A stretch of 64,000 bases of DNA, from NCBI GenBank assembly GCA_904066235.2, contig CAJFCV020000005.1, positions 9,419,501 through 9,483,500 of the forward strand, in the 5' to 3' direction. The stretch's first letter is position 1. Each line of letters begins with the position of its first letter. This DNA is from Bursaphelenchus xylophilus. Taxonomy: Eukaryota > Nematoda > Chromadorea > Rhabditida > Aphelenchoididae. Under the pieces are notes generated by a model, which saw only the letters and a list, made by a program, of their open reading frames with translations, was not told the origin of the DNA and did not search any database. Shown piece by piece: positions 47,001 to 58,787 of the stretch. Made by a program: the position numbers and the translations under genes.

Positions 47001-50000
47001 CCCAACGTTGTTTACAGTGCCTCTCGTTCGGCTAGTTGCCTTCTGTTCGGCGGCGTTTCCTTTCCTCGCGAGCTTTTCGATTCTTGTTTTCAACATTTTG
47101 AAATTAAACACCGCTACAGTAGGAAGGATTGGAAGTGGGTGGAAAAAACAAGTGATCATGTTACGAGCAAAAGTTTTGCATTGAGATAGGGCTTATGTGG
47201 CGTACGGTACTCGAAAAAACTACGATCAAATCTCTGCAAAACGAAGCCTGGCAAAAAAATTGTTGGTTAAAGGAGATGTCCGTTGTTCGGAGGCTCATTT
47301 TGACCCAAACTCAGCTCTCCCGACCTCTGAGACTGCTCGCTATAAACAGGTCTCATGGTGCTGAAGATTGTGGTACAGAGATTACACTGTATGCTCATCA
47401 ATTAACAAAAAATTTCCTTTTATCTTCTAATCCTGTTTTTCACTTTCGCCCAAGTGCATCGACGCAGCTCCCAAAAGATCTTCACGTACGTACGAACGTT
47501 TGTGTTGGCTCATTTGGAATTGTGCAAAGTGCAACGTGGTGTGTATACATTGAAAGAAAAGCAATTAGAATTGCGCGTCTACGGTGGATTTCATGCGTTA
47601 GCCGTGTTTACCGGTTGTGCCGCAATGCACTCGTTGTAAATGTTAGATTGTTTATAGTCTGCGTTGTGAAATTTTTACTGCGTGTGTGGAGTGTGGGGAC
47701 AGGCTTATATCTCATTGAGAAACGTCAGAAAAACTTGGTGTAGCTTGTGTATTGGAGGGCTGGAAGAAACGGCGCATAGGGCAGATGGATACCCGAAAAA
47801 AGTTGTAGGAAGTGGCAAAGCCGAGTTGCCCAGTTTCTCTATTTTAGCTATTACTAACGTTAGTTTCTCCCTGAGCTATTGTACCATATAAAAGACCAAA
47901 ACAAAGATCTGTAACTTTAGAATATGACATAAATCTTGTCATGACAAAACTGTTCGATAAAGCGTTGAATCTCGTCCAACATTTGGCCAAAAATCTCAGT
48001 CCTTTTTGCAAAGCGACTCTTACAAAAATTCATCATATTCATTCGCCAACCTCCCGTCATTTCCTCCAACTTTACAGTCACCAAGCCCCCTTCGCCCTTT
48101 TCGCAAATCGCAAGTCACCGAACATCCATGATACAATCAACATAATAACAAGGACTGTCCTTTGGTTGATTAAAGGGCTTTTCTGCGTTCTTGCGACAAC
48201 GACCAACTAGAGTGTGGTGAACTTTTTGTTTACCGTCTACAACCTAATAAAACCGAGGGCTTGTAACTCCACAAAGGAGGGCTGATCATTGGTGTGTAAT
48301 CTTTGGATAAGACGGCTGAACCATACGAAAATCTAATTTTTAGCGCTGCCATAATGCAACCAATGATATCACCGGCAATGATAACACAACTTATCTTGTG
48401 TCTAGCCGTTTTCGTTACAATTACAGTACGATAATCCGCCGTTTTCGTGGATTAATGCCAGACATTGGAAACACAAACGAAGCCGGTGAAAACACCGGTT
48501 TTCATTAGTTATATCGACAAATTACGGTGTGAAGTACTTCCTTATTGCAGTGTTATCAGACGCAGTATACGGTTGTCTCCTTTTATGGAGGGTAGTTTTT
48601 AATTTGGACAAATTACAGTAGTTTTTCAAAACGATTCAATAAAAAATTTTTTCGGCCAAGAAGACGTTCAAAACGAAGTCATATTGTTGGATGGTATCTT
48701 GTCAATATATGTAGCCTTCATTGCCCAAAAATGGCAATTTGAAATTTTGATTTTTTTTCACTCAAAAGATCGCTTGACTTCAGTCAAAACAAAGCTACTG
48801 TGTACAGGAAAGACCACGCTATCATTCTCTACCGTAACCCGTCTTCAAAATTCAACACCACACCTAATTTCTTGTGTCCTGTCACTCTCGCCTGCATAAA
48901 CACCATTTTAATTCAGTATAACCCATATTTTTCGCATTTTGTTTTCGACTTTGGCCATCAACACGTTCTGGGCCGTATTCGGCCCAAAAACAAGTGGTGG
49001 TCGGAAAACACTTTCCAATTCCCATCATCTCCACGACCAGAATTAAAGGCCGCTGTACGAAGGGCCGGGGTGGTAAACATCGATGTTATTGTAAATGGTG
49101 TCTGCGGAAGTGCCACCATGGTGATCAAACTTGAGGACACGCGGCCATCGGCCTTGAGGGCATCGATGTTTTCTTTTCTTGTTATTATTGCCCCCAAGGT
49201 CGAAGGGATTAACGCACATCGCGGCCAAAAAGGGCACCGCTCATGTTTATCATAATTTATGAAGTGGCAAAGGCGTTCACGAGTACAGTAGGACTGCGGA
49301 CCGACTGCACAGGGCCTAAAAAATAAGTTTTCCGGCTGTCTTTTGCAAAAAATATTGTTCTTTCTGCTTTTTATTTTAGGTACAAATTATTAGTTGTTTT
49401 CAAGTATATTAACGGGATCCTTGGGGCAGTAATTTTTTTTTTTTTTTTTTTTAGATTAGCGCAATTTAAGAACTTTATGTTGACAAAATTGCTACTAGCA
49501 GTACCTAGAAGGCCTGTAGATTTGCTTAGTTTCTCATATTGTCTCAACCTTTGCCAATATTCGAGAATTTTTCCTCATCTACTGCTCCCACGTCTAATAT
49601 AAACAACATACCAAAATCCGGCCTACAACAGCCGATAGAATTCTGTACCATACTGTAGCACCGTCCTCCGGCCTTTCCACCACACTCACAAACAACTTTG
49701 CGAAACTGGGCAACGTTCGGAGCACGTTGATTGGCTCCCTTCTCTGAAACGAGTCGAAATAAAATGTAAACCCGGGAGAGTGCACTTTTACTTTGTTCGC
49801 GGCGAAAACGGAAAACAGAACTCGAGAAAAACAGAAAAACGCGGCCCTCGCGGTGAGAGGAGGACAGCGAATAAGGGAGACTTAATGAAACTGTAGGACA
49901 AGCGGGGAGAATTTTTTCGTTGCGGGATGAGAAATCAATGTCGAATGATTGAAATGTTGTTTGGGTGGGGGATTCGAAGAGGTCAAAGCCCATGCCCTGA

Positions 50001-50610
50001 GGGGGCATTTGAACTTTGTTGAGAAAAAACAGAAAGTTAGGGACATAACAATATGGATATACGCAAAAAAATAAATAAAAAAAATGAAAAATTCAAAAAA
50101 ATCTCGTTTTCAAAGATTACAAAAAAATATTGAAAAACAAATACACTCGCCGTATAGTCTACCGTAATCGGCTTTGAGAACTCGTTAATGCTATTGTTAT
50201 TCTGTTTATGACATTGGACAAAGAGAAAGTTCCAGACATAAACAAATTGATATTGAAATAATGCCGCCAGGTCCAAGACGTAGCGATGCATGCATAAACA
50301 CGAAATCTCGAACTGACTCCAAAAATATTGAAAATAGTACAGTATGCCAGCGTTTGTTTTTGTAAAGGAAAAATTTTAAAACAAAAAATGAAGTTAATTT
50401 CACAGGGGTTAAAGCAATCTTAATAATTTGGCTACAAATATTGCTATTTTTTTACTTTGATGGCTCTATGTTTTTGATACTGAAGCCGAGATAATTGTGG
50501 CAAACTTTCCAGCAATTTCCGATATCCGGATGTAATGGAAAAATTAGATTTTGTAAAACAAAGAATTCTGGCCATACTAGGCGTAAAATTGCAATTTATC
50601 CTTCCGTAGG
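41017..50610. other. gene-poor region, possible giant intron
   Basis: Alternates A/T-rich stretches with GC-richer islands containing gaaaaca/gttttcgc and gtaaaca words (42774, 43419, 43858, 45323, 48229). No exon with good sites at both ends was found. The longest plus frame is 47195-47743 (182 codons, ATG start, no domain, second frame also open at 47406-47639). Confidence 0.4.
49433..49452. repeat. poly(T) tract, 20 bases
   Basis: Uninterrupted T-run seen directly. Confidence 0.95.
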
Positions 50611-50694
50611 CGCTAAGCCTTTGCAAGATGCGATCTGTTCTTCCTGACAGCTATTAAATATCTGTCAGAAGAGCCACAGTGTGCAAGTTTAGCC
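50611..50694. ncRNA. imperfect hairpin, candidate small-RNA precursor or fold-back
   Basis: The arms pair as GCTAA/TTAGC, TTGCA/TGCAA, CTGT/ACAG, TCTTC/GAAGA and TGACAG/CTGTCA around the loop CTATTAAATAT (50651-50661), giving about 25 pairs with small internal loops. Size and loop are in the range of a miRNA precursor, but a degraded palindromic element is equally possible. Confidence 0.3.
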
Positions 50695-51437
50695 CAAGGG
50701 CGGCTTAAAACGAGATTTTTATTCAAATTTTTGTATTGTTCCATTTTTGATGTCCGAAATTCTCTTTACGAGTGTATTTTCCGTTAAACAAATTGTAAGT
50801 GCCTTGAATCATCAGGGATACTGCCCTTGGGCTATAAGCTACTTGTTTGCATACAGATTAGCAGGATTGATCACACACCGACATCCCAAAACATCTTCTC
50901 CGCTTGCCCTTCCAAATATCCCTGGGGAACGTAAACTCTGCCCATTCATCTCCACACCGTACCCTGTTCCTCCACCGGCATTCATCCATCCTTGCAGCGC
51001 GTTTTCCCCTGCAGCTAATTACGCGTGCCGATGACTGCTTTCGGAGCGTCGAGTACGGAAAACAGACAGAGTTTTTTCCCATACTTGCGCCAGAAAGTCT
51101 TCGCGCTGTACACATTTGTTGTGTGGCCAGAGCGGGGACGCCGAAAACACACATTGTCGTAAACAAAAAACAACTCCGGGTTCGCCGACTTCGCTTCTTC
51201 CATCCGCTTCCTCGAGGCTAGGGGGTCCAGGATTACGAAATCAACATTGATCATGTTACAGTAGGGGAGATGTTTAGAAAACAATAATACGACGGGAAAT
51301 TTGACCAAAGTAGGGACTTTTACAGGGATTAAAAACATATATGTACATTCAAGCCCCCTTACAATGAATCGCAAGTGATAAAAAAAAATAAATTGTAGAG
51401 CTCCTTCATTAGAGAACTTCAATCTTATAAAGAAAGT

Positions 51438-51822
51438 AACCCACGTGTGATGCTTATGCAATATTTTTTAAGGTTTTGTACGCACGGGCCACACATCAAT
51501 TCCTAAAAATTTTAGCTCGTGCTTTTCAGAAACGGCGGAGATATTCAACGATCCCTGCGGCCGAGAGAGTACGCAAAATGCGGAGGACGGTCACAGAGAA
51601 AAACATTTTTTTGAACAAAACTTTGCCGGGGAAAAATGGATTTTTTTGTGAGACACCGCTAGAAACAGACATAAAATCTTCCGCAGAAAGCTGCCATTTT
51701 TAGCTCAATGTGAAAATCTCGGACGTTTCGCAAAACACGAGCTAGGAATATCGCATATGCTTTTTAACTTTGTGAAAGCTTTCATCAAAATCTGAGCGTC
51801 GCATTCGGGGTATATCCCGTGC
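51438..51822. repeat. diverged near full-length Harbinger-like MITE
   Basis: From cccacgtgtgatgctta to aaaatctgagcgtcgcattc it follows the same order of blocks as the intact copies, with many substitutions and eroded termini. Confidence 0.75.
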
Positions 51823-53164
51823 CAGTCTGCGCCAAGTTTTTTTCCAAATCCACGCTATCCGTCTCCCCATAAAATTACAGCCGCATTCCTACCAGAAATC
51901 TACATAATATGTAGGTGTGACCCCTTCAAAAATCTCAAAATCTCATCTAGACACCTCAAGGTCCAGCAGTGACTACAAAAAACAGGTCAAAGAAGACGCG
52001 ACAAATTGCTGACACATGAGTAACAAAGTGGATGTTTTCAACTTCTTAAGAGATGTTTGTTTGTTCGTGCAACCCTGTGTTTTTCGCATTCGGTCATCAG
52101 AGAGTGATGGTAAGCGGTTGTTTACGAATGGATCATATAGGGACTTGGATTAAAATCGAGAGACAAGACTCTGAATGGGGCTCAAGAAGGCGTAAAATGG
52201 AATTTTCTTAAAATTGAAGACGGGATTTTAAAAATTTGAAATTTTACAACTTATGATTCAGGGGTTGCTTTCAAATTTTAGCTTTTTTCGGGGACTGGGC
52301 CGTATGCGAAAGTCGCAAAATTTTTGGTTTTATTTTGCATGTGCCGCTGAGATATTCATCATTGAAGATAAAACTGTATGGTAAATGAGGAGAGACAAGA
52401 ATTTGGGTGAGAGAAAATTTTTTGGAGGTTTCGGTGTGTCGAGAAGAGTGATCATTATTTTCCCGACAGGCTAATTTATTTGAGGTTTTGCGCCTGGGAA
52501 CCTGAATCTTACCTGCAAACTTTGTCCTACTCATGAAAAAAATATAAATTCCAATTTTTGAAAATTTCGAAAAATTCAAAAAATTAAAAAATTTTTTTTT
52601 CAAAAACTTCGCCTATCCAATAGAAAACTTAACCCTTCATTTGCTGCAAGTTTTAGCAAAATCAGCACAAAAAAACTGGTTATAAATACAACGTTTTCTG
52701 TTGACCAAAAACAACCCTGCTCCACAAAAACTTTATTGTCACAAAACCAGGTCGAACAATTAACCCCGATCATTTCAATTTTATTTAAAAATTCCGTAAA
52801 CAAACTTTTCCCCCCCCACTGTATTTTAGTCATGAACAATAGTATAGTGGATGTCGTTTTCGAAAACATTTTTTATTTACCGCAGAAATGTTTTTTCGCT
52901 GCTCTGCAAAAAATAATAATTATGTTTTCCAGACAAGGGAGAAGGAAATTTGTGGTACGGAAAATAAATTTTTACGATAAAGAAGTCGTCATAGGCTGAT
53001 AAGCGTGTCAGGAAAAGTAGTTGAATTGGCGGGAGAATTAGAGAAAAAAAATTAAAAATTGTCATGTAGAATGTTATATCGCTCATTTAAAAACCCGTAT
53101 TTTACAAACAAAAAAAAAATAAAAAATCCCACATTTTTTTTAACATTTTTGTAAAAAATATTAA

Positions 53165-53613
53165 CAGGGGAAGTACTCCAAGTGCGACGCTCAGATTTTG
53201 ACGAAACTTGGCACAAATTTAGAGCAATTTGTTCTAAGACATATGCGAGAATCCTAGCTCGCGCTTTGCAGAAACAACCGAGATTTTTAGACCGAAAGTC
53301 GGACAAAATTTAGGACTTTTTGCCGAATTTCGGCTCGAAAAGTTCCATGCCTATTTCAACCGTAAAGGACAATGTTTCTACAAAAAATCAAATTTTTCCG
53401 CTCGAAACTGCCAAAGTTATGGCCAAAAAGGTGTTTTCTCTCTGACCGTTCTCCACGTTTAGCGTGCTCTCTCGAAGGCAAAAATCGTTCGATATCTCGG
53501 CGGAGCCCGCAAAGCGCGAGCTAAAACTTTCAGGAATTGATATTTAGTCCATACCAGACGTGTGCGTAAAATTTAAAGAAAATCTGAGCGTCGCACTTGG
53601 AGTACTTCCCCTG
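53165..53613. mobile_element. Harbinger-like MITE, 449 bp, intact
   Basis: CAGGGGAAGTACTCCAAGTG at the left is mirrored at the right, with TAA duplicated on both sides (53162-53164, 53614-53616). It is internally inverted relative to the copy at 38222: aggaattgatatttagtcc lies at its right end. Confidence 0.88.
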
Positions 53614-53616
53614 TAA

Positions 53617-54178
53617 GAAATTTTCTCTTATTTTTTTCCTTTTTCTTGTACTAGAGTTTTAAATAAAAAACGTATTTTACAAACCAAAAATCCCAAAAAA
53701 AAATTTTTAATTATTTTTTCACTGAAAAGTCAAAAATTAAAAAATGCTAATAGCACGCGTTCGAGCCTTGTACGAGATTGCCTTTGCCACTGTGTGAGTC
53801 AAAACGCAGCGAAACTCATCGGATGGATACTATTAATAAGAATGTTTGAGGGAAATGTCAGGCCAGACATTCGGATGGTTTCTTTTGTTTTCAATTTTCG
53901 TTCGCAGAGAGAGGGATGATTAGTAAGGATGGGATGGAAACAGGGGTTACTGTAATTAGTCTGATCGGGAAACGGAAGGGATGAGAGGCTGAATCGTGTC
54001 AAAAAATATTGATAAAAAAACCAAAGATTGCTAATATCAATCTGTCGGAAAAAATGAAAAAAAATCTACTGCATCAAAAATTGCATCGGGAAAAAAATAT
54101 ATATTTAGCGCTCTGCCGCATCGAAAATTGTCGAAGAAAAAATGAATTGTATCGCAAAAAAATAAAGTTTCTTTTCAG
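53617..54178. other. no gene seen
   Basis: A/T-rich spacer between the MITE and a candidate exon. Confidence 0.4.
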
Positions 54179-54255
54179 TTCGGCGACGAGACTGGAACAG
54201 CGATATTGCGCTCAATATGTTCCCAACATCTTAGTTCCCCAAACTTTACATATAG
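54179..54255 (+). CDS. candidate internal exon (weak)
   Basis: TTTCTTTTCAG precedes and GTATTG follows a 77-base GC-richer block. Entered with the phase left by the 39621 exon it reads SSATRLEQRYCAQYVPNILV with no stop. A second frame is open too. The acceptor is excellent, the donor only fair, and no domain is recognisable. Confidence 0.2.
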
Positions 54256-55195
54256 GTATTGTATTTACTTAGGTCATATACCATTTCTCAAAAATTTTAC
54301 CTCGTAGTTTGCAGGTTCAGCGGAAATATTCAACAATATCTTTTTTGGGCCAGAGACTGTAAAAAATGAAGAGAGCTGGCGAGAAAACACATTTTTCGAT
54401 CACCTTTGTGGGACTGCAGGGCGCCAAAGCAAATTTTGCAACAATGGCAATCGTTACGTTTGAAATTCAACGTAAACTTACTATTATATAAAGCTGAATA
54501 TGGTGTTTTTAAGATTTTTAGACTTAACGAATAAAACTTTAATTTGTTAAGACAATATGCATAGCCTAAATCTATGTCAAATCTCATAAAAATTTACTTT
54601 CCGTGCTCTAGTCATTTTCTGCGTCAATTTTGAAAGCAAAACCAAAAAAGATTTCTCGATCAAGTACACCCATCAATCTTAATTATCTTTGTAGCTGAAA
54701 TTAAAATCCAACCCACAAATTACATTTGGAAACCCCGTTTCATCTTCGTTTTTTACACTTTGTCTCTCTCAGCTCACCTCGACCCCATTTAACACAGTTC
54801 TGCCTAAAAAAAGATCGAACAATTCTCACGTCACTAAAAAAGTATAGCTTCGCTTACAGCATTACAGTATACCATTTTTCAGCTACAATTTCTCTTTCCA
54901 ACTTTACTGCGCACGCCGGCTTTTCAAGTGTCAAAAAACAGGCGTTTTGTACGTTTTTAGCACTTACTCGATAAACAAATATACGTTCCACTAAGAGCAA
55001 TATAAGCGTTCTTACAAAGTTGTTGAATTTCTTTGGCAGTCCTTGAAAACATACGAGGAATATGGGGAAAAAGTAATGTTGCGGACTATTGGTGTAGTCA
55101 AAGGATTGTAAGCACTTGTACGTAGATAGAAGTGTTAAAAACATTCCAGAAAAATACTGAATGTTTTAGACGTACGAAAATATTGTTTCATTTAT
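54256..55195. other. no gene established
   Basis: Includes an acceptor at about 54880 followed by an open stretch to a stop at 54972 that could serve as a terminal exon in the right phase. It also carries a diverged MITE-like block at 54290-54420. Confidence 0.3.
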
Positions 55196-55354
55196 AGCGG
55201 GGGACCTGATCCAGTGAAGCCGCTCTTTTTGTGAGGGAAAGGGCGCGCACTTCAAAAAAAAGTTGTTTTTCACTTGGAGAGGGAAGCATTTTGCCACATT
55301 TTTTCCCGGATGCAAAATGGTACGCTTTTTGCCACTGGATCAGGTCCGTCACTG
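55196..55354. mobile_element. TA-target MITE, 159 bp (family copy 2, internally deleted)
   Basis: Shares GGGGACCTGATCCAGTG at the left and gatgcaaaatggtacg ... CCACTGGATCAGGTCC at the right with the element at 20371, flanked by TA. The left half is shortened, so the hairpin is incomplete. Confidence 0.75.
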
Positions 55355-57518
55355 TAAAAAAATGTAGATTGAAAGATGCAGCGCTGATTTTTGGCTGCCA
55401 AAGAAGGTCTCAAAAGATTCTGCACTCACAATTTTCAAATTAATAAAAGCTTTACTATATGTATGCAGAGATTAATTTAGCCACCAACTCTAAAAAAAAG
55501 TTTAATTTTAGACATAACGAAAAGAACACTCATCATAGTATGTTAAATTTTAACCCTTATAAATAGCCCTTATTCGAGTCGCAAGGGTATTTTGGGACTC
55601 CCACGCCGTATCAAGAATGCTTCGCCAAAGTCAAGTGGACCTTTGGCATTGTGCAACAAGGAGGGCATCAGGTCAGATAAGGTCGGAATAATTATTATAC
55701 AATCCCAAGTCTTGAGGGGAAAATTGGGTTTGATAATGAAAGTAAAAATCCCAAGAAAAAATTGGTTTTTTTAGATATTTTGGCTTTTAGGCAGCTTCGG
55801 AATACAGTACATGGTGCCCAGAGAAACTCCCGAAATTCTCCGGAAGGCTTTACCAATTTCAAAAATTGTTTTGGCAGTAGAAAGAAGGAGATGGACGGTT
55901 TTTTGCAACCTTTTTCTTCGCCGATGGGTTTGTATTCGGCAGAGACTTTTGACCACTTTTTTGGTCATCACAAAGCAAAATTGAAACAGACCGGGCCGGC
56001 CGACTTGCCATATCTATTATACATAGACAAGTAGAAGGCAAACTTTCAGGACACGCTGGAGGCCGGAAATGAAAGTACTGTATAACATACCGTACTGAAC
56101 TTTTGGCTTGGATAAACAAGATCTACAGGCTTTGACGTAAGCTATAGTAGGCAAAAACCTCCTCTCAGGACAGAAGCGGGCCTGCGGGTTCACAATTGTG
56201 TACTCTGTCCACACCGTAATCCTCCAAACACTACAAGAACAAACCAAACATGTAACCCGGTGCAAATCGTGAGATAAAAGAAATCTTTTGAGCATAAAAT
56301 ACAAAAAATTCTAACCAAACATCTTCACCTTTGTTTTTTGCGAACGTACCCGCGTAAAACTACAAACCACGACACCAACCGCTTGACTGTAAAAATGTAA
56401 AAAACTTTGTAGTGTCTTTCTAAACTTCTTCGTCAACAATTCAAACATTTTTTTTGGCGTCTTTCGTTACAGTTGTGAACATCAAATTCCGTCGTGAAAC
56501 TTGTTCAAGTGGCGGCCCAAATGACTTAATTATAGCCGTCCTTTTGGGGCCAATTTTTCGCATACAATGGCGGAATTGTAACTGAATCTTGAGTTCGAAT
56601 ATTTACCCAAGACCATTGAGACTGTAACGACGCCACCGTTTTCGGCCCCAATTCAAAAGCAAAAGGGAAATTTGAAGTGCAAAGTTACGTCGTTTTCTCG
56701 GAAGTCACAACAATAATTTGTGATGTAACCCAACACCTCAATTAATAGCTATCTCTTGTGGCGTCGCATTACAGTTGAAACATTAAACCCGATGTTTGAC
56801 ATGCGCTGTGGAGCAAACATCAAGGGCGAATTATGATGGGAATTCCGGGTAAATAAAAGGTTAATATAGGGTGTCTACGTGGTCGGAATGACCAGTAAGT
56901 GTTGGAAGGTAGGATTACAAATACAGTTTGAATCAAACAGCGAGAAGAGCTGTTAAAAACATTGAGAAAAAAAGTTCAAATGGGTGTAATTTTCACGCTT
57001 AATTTTTCAAATCGAATTACAGCAAAACTTCGCTACAATCAATTGCAAAACAATTTTTTTAAATGTTGTGAAAGGGCTTTGTTTAATAGAGGCTTATTTT
57101 TTCCTAAAATTAGCTGCCGACACCACCGAAATTGTTCGTTATAAAAAGGTGTTGTTATACTGGCCGTTGTAAAGAGCTTCATTTGTAATAAAAGTACAGA
57201 CGGGCAAAACGAAATGAAAGGAAAAATGTGTCCTACCGGAAGGATAGTCATTCCTCACTAGTCATCGTTGCTACAAACAGTAACCGAAAAAGTTGTTATA
57301 CCTGAAAAAAAAGAAAGTAATAAAAAAATAAGAAGTTTTTATCACGAACGGATTATCCAACATATTACAGCACTAGCAAAAATTTGTCAAAGATAAGGAA
57401 AACTCAAGAAGTTTTTGGCAAATTCTTATACGAAGAGCTTCATACTTTTTCCTACCGTAAGAGGTAATAATTGAACAAAAAAAAGGTCTGAAATTGGCGA
57501 CGCGCAGTGTGAGGAAAC
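55355..57518. other. gene-poor, nothing established
   Basis: Open frames on both strands at 55762-56034 and 55771-56119 overlap one another without splice or domain support. Several poly-T/A tracts. Confidence 0.4.
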
Positions 57519-57606
57519 AAAAGTTTACTTTGCACTGTGCAATTTTTTGTTTTTTGCACCGTGCAATAGGTTTTTTGGGATGTCCCTCGCACGTCAAGAA
57601 ATTGCG
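57519..57606. repeat. GCAC-rich degenerate repeat
   Basis: gcactgtgcaattttttgtt, ttgcaccgtgcaatagg and ccctcgcacgtcaag repeat words found at 21965-22035, 58145-58260 and inside the MITE at 62408. Probably eroded copies of that element family. Confidence 0.5.
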
Positions 57607-58144
57607 GGCATTGCAAAGGTTCTCACAGCGAAAAAAAATTCATAAAACCTGTCATCCAAATTGCACATAACAACAATTTTTAACCTAATTTTTTTAATGG
57701 GAACTCTAGGGAGTACTACTAGTCGTATACAACTGTTTTTTATACCGCTGGTACATTCTAAATGGGTGTCATCGTGACGCATTTTCTGAACATGGTTCGA
57801 GCTAGGCTAAAAATAGTGCAAATTTCAAGGCCAACTATCAAAAAAACTGTCCCATCAAGCGGGACGGGACCGGTGTAGATACTCGAAGAACAGTTTAAGG
57901 ATTTTTTTGACGTGGAGCCTATACCTCCTTCCAGTGCTCTCTGACTCGGTATCGTCGATACAAACTTTTATTTAGACGTTGCATTCTTCGCCATGAAAAA
58001 CTGTCAAAATACTACGATTATGGGTATATTTTGGTTCTATTAGCTTAAGCAGCTCTCGAGCTTTCTATTGGTATCAATATCTTGTGATTTACTATTAATC
58101 TTTATGTCAAAATATTGCAAACCATTTGGACAAAAACGGATTTG

Positions 58145-58291
58145 CACAGGGCAGAATGCCAAAAAAAATTCTAGGCTTTTTCATTGGGCGCCCGTTTTTC
58201 TTTTATTTTTTCTTGACGTGCCTCGCACCTTGAGTATTTTCGCACAGTGCAAACCTCGAAAATCAGTCCGGCGACTTTCTGGAAGGACTAG
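58145..58291. repeat. eroded right half of the CTAGTCG-type MITE
   Basis: Ends actttctggaaggactag followed by TA, matching the right terminus of the 62408 element, and contains cgcacagtgcaaacctcg and cctcgcaccttgag blocks. The left terminus is not clear. Confidence 0.5.
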
Positions 58292-58725
58292 TAGTACCAC
58301 CCGCGCTCAAAAGTCCCCACAATTTTCTTGTTTTGAGAAAGACTGGTCGCGCGAAGAAAGCGGAATGTTCGGCGCAAAAATCCAGGCACTTTATAAAAAT
58401 GTTAATACTAGTGAAGGACATCTGAGCGTCACACAGACTTGAAAATTACTTTTTGATGACTTTTACAATTGTTTGTTATAGCCAGTTTTTGTTTTGCGAC
58501 CGTTTGTTATACTGAGTTTGAACTGAACTTTTAACAAATTTGTTGTAAAATTTATCTCCCAGCGAATTAAATTCTAAACTTTCTGCCCCACGCAAAACCG
58601 CACTCCATTTTCTACGGTAGAAAGCAAGGTAGTTTCGGTGAAACCCGATTAATTCCCCGTTAAATTCGGGCGTTCATGGCGATGAAACCTTCGAAACAAT
58701 CTTAAAGTGCAAACTTTGTTTTCAG

Positions 58726-58787
58726 TTTGTGTGTTGCTTGATCATCTGCTCGCAACCAGACGAGTTTAATCGGTTTTAAACAATACG
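58726..58787 (+). other. possible untranslated 5' exon
   Basis: TTGTTTTCAG precedes and GTGAGT follows a 62-base block that has stops in the frames checked. The spacing and quality of both sites resemble a 5'-UTR exon of a gene continuing to the right, with a GC-richer promoter-like patch just upstream. No coding exon follows in the window. Confidence 0.2.

Noticed and set aside
55762..56119. Overlapping ORFs on both strands, one faintly like a transposase helix-turn-helix
   Set aside because: The similarity is too vague, no catalytic residues or inverted termini were found, and the two frames mirror each other.
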